This document shows positions 57,376 through 64,000 of a stretch of DNA of 64,000 bases, one piece after another. The number at the start of each line of letters is the position of its first letter. Position 1 is the first letter of the stretch. Origin of the DNA: Meghimatium bilineatum (Eukaryota > Mollusca > Gastropoda > Stylommatophora > Philomycidae). The stretch spans positions 9,600,140 through 9,664,139 of the forward strand of contig CM067298.1 of assembly GCA_034231615.1 (NCBI GenBank), written 5' to 3'. A program made the position numbers and the translations under genes. The notes under the pieces were generated by a model that was not told where the DNA came from, made no database searches, and saw only the letters and a program-made list of their open reading frames with translations.

Positions 57376-57376
57376 C

Positions 57377-57440
57377 TATCTTGATAAAGACTCGCTAATA
57401 GAAACGTAGGCCTTATATTTGTTATATATCTACATAATTT
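57377..57440 (+). repeat. hairpin-motif copy of the foldback family
   Basis: ATCTTGATAAAGACTCGCTA + ATAGAAACGTAGGCC follows the right-arm text of the foldback element (38201-38232), but its stem is poor. Confidence 0.4.
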
Positions 57441-57479
57441 GTATAAAAACGAAGTTTGCATATGAGATTGAAAGATAAG

Positions 57480-57645
57480 ATTCTGGATACCACTGTCAAT
57501 GAAAGAGTTGATGATACCACTATTATTGAAAGAGTTGGTGATACCACTGTCATTGAAAGAGTTGATGATAACACTGTCTTTGAAAGAGTTGATGATACCA
57601 CTATCATTGAAAGAGTTGATGATAACACTGTCATTGAAAGAGCGG
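57480..57645. repeat. 27-bp minisatellite, 6 copies
   Basis: The unit is GAAAGAGTTGATGATACCAC + TGTCATT. Its 9-codon period joins it in frame to the LINE remnant that follows. Confidence 0.93.
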
Positions 57646-57738
57646 ATATTCCTAGCAATGATACTGTTCTGATGCAAACACAAGTTTGTTGGGCAGGTCA
57701 TGTGGTACGAATACCTGATCATCGTCTACCAAAATGAA
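57630..57738 (+). mobile_element. LINE fragment, family I-like, copy 3
   Basis: ERADIPSNDTVLMQTQVCWA + GHVVRIPDHRLPK-stop matches the xRANMxSxxxxLxxAQLRWAGHVVRMPDxRLPK region downstream of RT. The fragment sits between two minisatellites. Confidence 0.75.
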
Positions 57739-58425
57739 TGAAGTCTCCTGGGTATGAAAGAAATGAATGAAGTCTCCTGGGTATGAAAGAAATGACTGAA
57801 GTCTCCTGGGTATGAAATAAATGACTGAAGTCTCCTGGGTATGAAAGAAATGAATGAAGTCTCCTGGGTATGAAAGAAATGAATGAAGTCTCCTGGGTAT
57901 GAAATAAATGACTGAAGTCTCCTGGGTATGAAAGAAATGACTGAAGTCTCCTGGGTATGAAAGAAATGAATGAAGTCTCCTGGGTATGAAAGAAATGACT
58001 GAAGTCTCCTGGGTATGAAAGAAATGAATGAAGCCTCCTGGGTATGAAAGAAATGACTTAAGTCTCCTGGGTATGAAAGAAATGAATGAAGTCTCCTGGG
58101 TATGAAAGAAATGACTGAAGTCTCCTGGGTATGAAAGAAATGAATGAAGTCTCCTGGGTATGAAAGAAATGAATGAAGTCTCCTGGGTATGAAATAAATG
58201 ACTGAAGTCTCCTGGGTATGAAAGAAATGACTGAAGTCTCCTGGGTATGAAAGAAATGAATGAAGTCTCCTGGGTATGAAAGAAATGAATGAAGTCTCCT
58301 GGGTATAAAAGAAATGAATGAAGTCTCCTGGGTATGAAAGAAATGAATGAAGTCTCCTGGGTATAAAAGAAATGACTGAAGTCTCCTGGTATGAAAGAAA
58401 TGACTGAAGTCTCCTGGGTATGAAT
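57735..58425. repeat. 29-bp minisatellite, 24 copies
   Basis: The unit is ATGAATGAAGTCTCCTGGGT + ATGAAAGAA, with a GACTGAAG alternative. It yields a 309-codon minus-strand frame, the longest open frame in the window, purely from the repeat. Confidence 0.96.
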
Positions 58426-58492
58426 GAAAGCTCAGAAACCTTCCCATTGCACATAGAAATAAGAGCTAATTGCTCGCAATTGCTGGGGTTCT

Positions 58493-58532
58493 CAAACAAA
58501 CAAACAAACAAACAAACAAACAAACAAACAAA
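58493..58532. repeat. (CAAA)n microsatellite
   Basis: Nine uninterrupted CAAA units. Confidence 0.95.
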
Positions 58533-58534
58533 AA

Positions 58535-58700
58535 GACATGTAAATGGCGAGATGAAGTAGCTACACGAGTAGACAAAAGAAGCGCTATAAGGATTTGTTA
58601 AAGATCTCACTGAAAGTTTTTGACACAGACCACGACACATTGGAAGATACTGCACTCAACCGAGGTACTTGGCGTCCTTCAGTAACACAAATTGCCCCTT
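58535..58700 (+). mobile_element. LINE tail fragment, family J, copy 2
   Basis: KRRCYKDLLKISLKVF, then HDTLEDTALNRGTWRPSVTQ, in one frame (one shift). Same family as 20175-20360. Confidence 0.65.
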
Positions 58701-58709
58701 TATGAAATC

Positions 58710-59040
58710 AGAAGATGACTATTTTGTATTTGGAATTTAGCCAACATTTTGGTAGATCTCTTCCATCGTCCACGTTGAACGATGTTCCACAAAAAAAGTC
58801 ATCCCATTTGATGAACAACAGGGAGCAAACAGGGAATACAACAGTTTATAAATACAATGGACAGAACAGGAAATCCCATACAAAGATGAGAAAATAACCT
58901 TTTTTAAAAAAAAAATCCGGGCCTTTGACAAAGCTGCCTCAAAGGTGTGACATAACAACCTCGATAACGTGACACAGCAGTCTCAACGATGTAACATGGC
59001 AACATCAAACGCGTAACTTATCAACCTCAACTTTCGTTAC
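58710..59040. other. no gene seen
   Basis: Contains loose 27-bp units (AACCTCGATAACGTGACACA type) at 58930-59030. Confidence 0.5.
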
Positions 59041-59044
59041 TGCA

Positions 59045-60115
59045 TCTTTTCCTGTGAATAGCCCGTGCCGACGTATCTCTCGTACACCCCAAAATGATTC
59101 GCATTGCCTCATTGTGGATTTTATCAAATCTTTCTGTGTGAGCCTAACCCTAGTGCCAGAATCACCAGTGCGTACTCTACCACCACCACCACCAATTCCT
59201 GATACAGCAGAAATAGCTGCCTCTGTTCATAGTGAACAGCAGCCATACTTTTCATCGCCCTAAGACTTTCATAAGCCGTCAACATGTTCTTTGAAACTCA
59301 GACTGCGGTCCAACATAACCCCTAAGCACTTTATTGTGCTGGTTCTCTCGAGGACATCCCTTTTCTGGCGTGGGCCACAACCGATGGCGTGGGCGTGTTT
59401 ACTATGTGATTATTTATGGAAAACCATGTTATCGATGCCTTTGATGGATTAACAAAAGCTCCAGAATTACTACACCAATCTCCTATACGAACAAGCTCCC
59501 TCTGCAAATTCCTGGCGATCGCTTTTCTATCTCTGCCCTACCTATATACCAAGATGTCATCAGCATAAGACATAGTTCTGCCCGGTCCTACAATCTGACA
59601 GCTTGTAATTTGAACTGTAGACACATTCGATAATGCTGGGGACAGAGGTGACCCTTGTGGTAGCCTCAGGTTTATGACGGTTGGTGCCGAAGACCAACTC
59701 CCGCACTTAAGAACAACCTGTCTCTGAAAAAATGCCGAGATAATCCACATGACAATAAAAGGACTAACTTGGTTATTAATTATGGTTATTAAGAATTCCA
59801 AGGACACTCTGTTATAAGCATCTTCCAGGTCTATTGCAGCCGCGCATGTCTCTATTCGGTGGTCAAAACTTTAGAACACTTCTTGCGCGGATACGGCGAC
59901 TTTGTGCCAATTCTGCTTAACTGGACAATAGCCTCCCAACGTTGAGGGCAGTATGTTATTCCTCTCTAGATGTAGGGACAATTTCCACGCAACAATATTT
60001 TCTAACAACTTGTCGATCTGCATGGTTATGATTTTGAAACTCTGTATCATCGCATGACTCTTGCCAGGCTTGGGTGTTACGATTAAATAATTATGCAACC
60101 ATAGCTGGTGTATGG
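59045..60115 (-). mobile_element. LINE reverse transcriptase fragment, family H, minus strand
   Basis: On the minus strand, from high to low coordinate: NYLIVTPKPGKSHAM, a TMQIDKLLENIVAWKL stretch, LHLERNNILPSTLGGYCPVK + QNW, AAAIDLEDAYNRV (block A: IDLEDAYN, one frame change), LRLPQGSPLSPALSNV (block B), MSYADDILVYR (block C, catalytic YADD intact), and in further frames QRELVRIGDWC and NEAMRIILGCTRDTSARA. It covers most of the RT palm and thumb (about 1 kb) with several frameshifts. The IQNEAMRxILGCTRDT text is characteristic of a Jockey/RTE-like group. No endonuclease. Inactive. Confidence 0.88.
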
Positions 60116-60164
60116 TTAGTTATGAAAACAACTGAACGTATGTATATTGCCTCGAAAATCCGGG

Positions 60165-60300
60165 TTGCCAAAAAATTTCTGGGTTGATGGCAAAATCCTG
60201 ATTGTTGCTGGGTTGATGGCAACATCCTGATTGTTGCTGGGTTGATGACTACATCCTGAATGTTGCTAGGATGATGACTACATCCTGAATTTTGCCAACT
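60165..60300. repeat. about 30-bp tandem repeat, 4 copies
   Basis: The unit is GCTGGGTTGATGGCAACATC + CTGATTGTT. Confidence 0.9.
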
Positions 60301-60410
60301 GTTTTTAAAGGTTTACATATTTACATTCGCGTTATTTGCAAAATGGAAGCAGATAAAAGAATAAAGAGCTAACCAACTCTGATCAGTACTCCAGTCTGAA
60401 GCCCGTAGAT

Positions 60411-60414
<4 letters not shown>

Positions 60415-60458
<44 letters not shown>
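60415..60458. repeat. (GA)n microsatellite
   Basis: About 21 GA units. Confidence 0.96.
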
Positions 60459-60462
<4 letters not shown>

Positions 60463-60662
60463 GTTCATACATGTTAGAAAATCCGAAGATAACGTTAATA
60501 CATAAGGAAGGTAAAAGAGCTGAAAATCTCACCACCACACCCCCCCCCCAATCCTTTTTCACTGGTTTTCCAAATAACCGTCAACAATAACGAATCTCAT
60601 GAAAAACAAGAATTACAAACAAAAATTAAGACATTGAATTATTTTAGATAACTCGTCACTTA

Positions 60663-60990
60663 CCCTTTCATCATCATCATCATGTGACGTACTCTCCCCA
60701 GAGAGTTGTTTTGCTAATGAACTCCCTGAACCTTTTCTGGCTCTCGCGATGCGGCTTGAATTTTCTGACGACGTATTCATATTATCTTTAATGAAGTCAG
60801 TCTTCTTGGTCTGTCCTTTCTCCTCTACCCAAGTTCTCTTCCCTCCATTATTTGTCTTTCTAAACAGTCGTGTCTCTTTATATGACCAAACAGGTGTAGT
60901 TTTCTTTTTGTTATTGTGTTTAGTAACCAACACTCTGGAATCTTCAATGCGTTTATAATATCTCAGCTTCTCCCCTTTTCCATCCATGAT
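60663..60990 (-). mobile_element. LINE ORF2 tail, family A, copy 3
   Basis: The minus strand shows TKRKLHLFGHIKRHDCLERQ + IMEGRELG-stop, then shifted text equivalent to RRRGRPRWTDDIKDN, and a (ATG)n tail after ACGTCAC at about 60672-60690. It aligns with 1115-1377 and retains the 3' microsatellite tail. Confidence 0.78.
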
Positions 60991-60994
60991 ATTC

Positions 60995-61435
60995 TAATTT
61001 ATACTAGTAAATTCAAATAGGAAGCTTGAGGATAAATTAAACATTCTAGAAACTAGTTGGAATTCAACCAAGTCCGCTCTAGCGGCATCGAATCGCATTG
61101 CAACTCCAGTAAACGGAATTTTCGGTATTTGACTAACGACATTCCCCCCAAAAGATGCAATTTTTTCAAGACATTTGTTCAAACTTTGTACTCGTCACTG
61201 AGAAGGGGCCAATCGAGACAAGAGAAACCGAGAACCTCTATTATTACAACGAACATTCCGTACAAGTATTGACGTATTCTCACAAACATATAAAATCCGT
61301 AGTCGTACTACAAGGACCGAAAGGTCTTTTTGTAAACATAAATAACATGATACAGTACAACAGAAATAAGAAGCAGAATAGGGCAGGCAAAAACTACATT
61401 CAGAAAAATGAAAAATATATTGTGTAATATGACAT
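60995..61435. other. no gene seen
   Basis: Short plus-strand frames (61057-61427) have no recognisable motif. A related AGGAAGC.TGAGGATAAATTA + AACATTCTAGAAA stretch recurs near 62158-62195, so part of this is repetitive. Confidence 0.4.
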
Positions 61436-61439
61436 TATC

Positions 61440-62115
61440 ATTAGAGGTGAGAAAGAGAGTTATACAGTGCTATATAACTCCTATATTAACATATGGATGC
61501 GAGTCTTGGACAATAAACTGGAAAGTTGGAAATTAGAAGCAACAGAGATGTGGTTCTATAGAAAAATGCTGAGAATATCATGGACTGCCAGAAAAACTAA
61601 TGTGGAAGTGTTGAAAGAGTCAAATGCGAAACGGACTTTAATCGATAATATAAGAAAAAGACAATCTTCATTTTTTTGGCCACTTCATGGGATAGGCAGG
61701 TTTGGAGAACATAGTCACAACAGGCAAGATTGAAGGCAACAGAGACAGAGGGCGACAACGTGAGAAAATATTAGTTTGACAAACTGGCACGGCAGGGAAA
61801 CAACAACGATCTTTATACATAATACTAGGGACCAAACCCGAAATAAAGGAATGACGAAAACTGATGTGCTGGACCTTGGACGGCCTGACCACAAGTGACC
61901 ATCCGGGGTGCAAATAATCACAGTTTTACTGTGAACTTGCAGCACTACGTACTTCACGCTCCCTGGCGGAAATCACACGAAATATTCGTTGTGGTTATTT
62001 GAGAGCGAACGCTGAAGAAGAAGAAGAAGAAGAAGATACATAATACTGGAAACAGAGAGCTGTGGAGAGGCATGATCGCCTACGCCAGCCTGCATGGCAC
62101 CTGATGATGATGAAA
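61440..62115 (+). mobile_element. LINE ORF2 tail, family E, copy 3, interrupted by a SINE
   Basis: YTPILTYGCESWTINWK-type text, ATEMWFYRKMLRISWTARKT, NVEVLKE, then in another frame LVTTGKIEGNRDRGRQREK; after the SINE (61827-62035), NRELWRGMIAYASLHGT-stop and a TGATGATGA tail. The two halves join smoothly across the duplicated ATACATAATACT. It lacks the RT palm. Confidence 0.85.
61827..62035 (+). mobile_element. GAA-tailed SINE with perfect 12-bp TSD
   Basis: ATACATAATACT at 61815-61826 and 62036-62047. The 209-bp insert starts AGGGACCAAACCCGAAATAA, passes TGATGTGCTGGACCTTGG and CTCCCTGGCGGAAATCAC, and ends TTTGAGAGCGAACGCTGAAG + (AAG)n. It is inserted in the sense direction of LINE family E. 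Confidence 0.92.
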
Positions 62116-62264
62116 GTACAGTGTTACTTCACATAATAGCGTATACAAGCAAATTCAAGTAGGAAGCAAGAGGATAAATTATAAATTCTAGAAATAACTA
62201 AAATTGATTCGGTGCCACTAGAACGGACTTGGTTCAATTCCCGTTAGTTTCTAGAATGAGATTT

Positions 62265-62355
62265 TTCTTCTTCTTCTTTCGTTCACTTGAAACATGTCTA
62301 TATATCTGTAATTCTGTCTCCTTAATAAAACTCACTGTCTTTTGTAGTTCATACA
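62265..62355 (-). mobile_element. 3' end of GAA-tailed retroposon, third type
   Basis: TTCTTCTTCTTCTTTCGTTC + ACTTGAAACATGTCTATATA and CTGTAATTCTGTCTCC...AAAACTCACTGTCTTTTGTA mirror 55200-55280. Confidence 0.7.
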
Positions 62356-62469
62356 GTGTCCCATAGAGCTTTGACATTGATCTTCTTTGCCACTGTTTTA
62401 CTTAGGGTTCAACCTTTTGCTTTACTTAATATTATTTACGTAGATATATCGACTTAATTCTGCTCTACT

Positions 62470-62545
62470 ACACATCTTAATGCACGCATCCGTAACAGAT
62501 GACTTCGTAACAGATGTATTCGTAACAGATGCCTTCATAACAGAT
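62470..62545. repeat. 18-bp tandem repeat, 4 copies
   Basis: The unit is TCGTAACAGATGNNTTCG-like (CGTAACAGATG core). Confidence 0.8.
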
Positions 62546-62689
62546 AGTATTATTGTCCTTTTACTAAGTCAATCCTACGTTAATCCGTTCGTCTCACAAT
62601 CATAAAGGTTCGGGTTTAAGGTTAGGGTTTCAAATCACAGTAAAAACGACACAGGAAGATCTATGTTCACATTGTTGTGACCGTTATTA

Positions 62690-62860
62690 CAGGATCCCCT
62701 GACAATCATACAATCTTGTTCAGGGATCGTGGTTATCATTCAATTGTGACGCTATCTGATTTGCTCCGTAATTTTCATTGGCTATCTACACAAATATACA
62801 CGAAATGACGAATGAAAATCAACGAAAAAGTCAAATAGAGACACTTTTGAAGGATGACGA
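62690..62860. repeat. dispersed repeat (CCAATGAAAAT family), degraded
   Basis: On the minus strand GTAGATAGCCAATGAAAATT + ACGGAG. The family core is present, but the flanks are weak. Confidence 0.35.
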
Positions 62861-62984
62861 AATACAGCCGACGACATCTTTCCTTATCTTTTATATAGTA
62901 GAACCAAAAAAAACGGCGAATGTCTGAGATAATTATCTACAAGTGAATCATTGTTGAATTGAAAAAAAAATATTTTGGAAATAT

Positions 62985-63320
62985 AAATGACAGAACACTA
63001 CTAGAAAGACAACACTGTAATAGAATGACTTTTCTAGAAACACAAGGCACTACGTTAAATACTCTCGTAGAAAGACAACACAGGGCAACAAATACTCTCT
63101 ACAACGACAACACACTTCTAGAACGACAGCACACTTTTAGAACGACAGCAAACGTTTAGTACGACAGCAAACTTTTAGAACGACAGCAAACTTTTAGAAA
63201 GATTATCTGAAAACAGCATACTTCAAGAACGACATCCCACTTCTAGAACGACAACACACTTCTAGAAAGGCATCACAATTCTAGAACGACAGCACACTTC
63301 TAGAAAGACATCACACAGAA
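62985..63320. repeat. about 20-bp degenerate tandem repeats
   Basis: CTTCTAGAACGACAGCACA and CTTTTAGAACGACAGCAAA units, about 12, with length variation. Confidence 0.85.
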
Positions 63321-63538
63321 ATCGAGAATGAAAATAGAAGAGGACGTAAAAGACAGCGATATAATTAAGAGGGTAAATAAAAATAATGATTGTCTGAACC
63401 AGAAGAGAACCTATACTTGCCGATGGAGATAGTTGCCCAGGTTTGGGAGCGTCAAAAACAATTCACAGGTGCACCACAATGAATGTACTTTACGAAAAGA
63501 AGTAAAAATCCTGCTGCAAGCTTATATAAAGAGGGAAG

Positions 63539-63700
63539 CCGCGGTAGCTCAGTCGTTAATGAGTTACTTCCCAGCCGGGTGATCCTGGTTCAATTTCTAG
63601 TTGAAGCAGAAACAGTTTTAAATAATCAACGGGTCCTAGGTCGACACAAACTAAGGAAATGGGTACCATATATTCTAGAAAAGTAATGAATGTGGGCGTT
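63539..63700 (+). repeat. tRNA-derived SINE
   Basis: A box TAGCTCAGTCG (63545-63555) and B box GGTTCAATTTC (63587-63597), 31 bp apart, with a GCCGCGGTAGCTCAGT start. The arms do not fold into a full cloverleaf with a matching acceptor stem, so I call a SINE and not a tRNA gene. Confidence 0.65.
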
Positions 63701-63704
63701 ATGC

Positions 63705-64000
63705 TGACCACATCATCCCTAGATATGTATTTGGTCAATGAAAAATACGACCATAACACCTAATTTTCCAATGGTGTTGAAGATATAAACTTTACATTAA
63801 ATTATTTAAAGGGAGAGCAACGCCGACACTTGAATCAATTTAGCTAATCAAAATACCTAGTTTCTGGGCTGGTCTGGGTGAACCCTTTCAGTGAAGGCAT
63901 TGCAATATTTGAGATCTGCTGTAATCATCGTAGATGCCAGACTAAATAATACAATAAAAAACAGCAGTAAATGCAGAGCAGCTAAACGATTGGTCACTCT
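63705..64000. other. no gene seen
   Basis: Unique AT-rich sequence to the window end. Confidence 0.45.

Noticed and set aside
57726-58655. A 309-codon minus-strand open frame, the longest in the window
   Set aside because: It lies almost wholly in the 29-bp minisatellite (57735-58425); three units equal 29 codons without a stop. No gene context.
63539-63612. Genuine tRNA gene with A and B boxes
   Set aside because: Boxes are present but acceptor and anticodon stems do not pair well, and similar heads occur as SINE parts elsewhere.

Overview
The window looks like intergenic or repeat-rich DNA from an invertebrate animal, and I found no intact host gene. It is AT-rich, every recognisable coding stretch is a broken transposable element, and tandem repeats of almost every unit length are abundant. 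The mix suggests a lophotrochozoan, most likely a mollusc: many RTE/Jockey/CR1-type LINE remnants, SINEs with a GAA-repeat tail, hAT-type MITEs, a Tc1 fragment and long GATA and AATAT arrays. That placement is an inference from the style of the repeats, not a database match.

Layout. 0-11 kb: tRNA-like SINE debris, minisatellites (41, 21, 39 bp), hAT-type MITEs (3354-3510, 8353-8783) and two copies of one LINE family (6.0-6.9 kb, 9.1-10.2 kb). 11-26 kb: a 47-bp minisatellite, a LINE with an RT block-A motif, a dense run of short GAA-tailed SINEs with target-site duplications (TSDs), and short LINE tails. 26-32 kb: about 1 kb of GATA, 460 bp of AATAT, then 22-bp and 30-bp arrays. 32-40 kb: the longest RT remnants, including one LINE (37485-39790) broken by two later insertions whose empty site survives in a nearby relative (32945-33785). 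40-50 kb: large minisatellites (52, 38, ~68, 22, 42 bp) with LINE and SINE pieces embedded. 50-64 kb: decayed RT, a Tc1-type transposase start, an RNase H/zinc-finger LINE tail, TATG and 17-bp and 29-bp arrays, an antisense RT with an intact YADD box, and a LINE interrupted by a SINE with a perfect 12-bp TSD.

How the parts relate. There is no operon or pathway. The structure is a succession of insertions: LINE fragments inside minisatellites, SINEs inside LINEs and MITEs, and minisatellites that seem to have grown from SINE or MITE sequence. The most interesting element is a modular set of retroposons with different bodies but one shared 3' end (a GAGAACGnnnGAAGAAG-type tail). Nine copies have flanking repeats, eight of which I regard as convincing TSDs.

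Limits. All family assignments come from reading motifs by eye. Copy numbers and boundaries are approximate unless given by a TSD or a repeat period. Many long open frames here are artefacts of tandem repeats and are not listed as genes.
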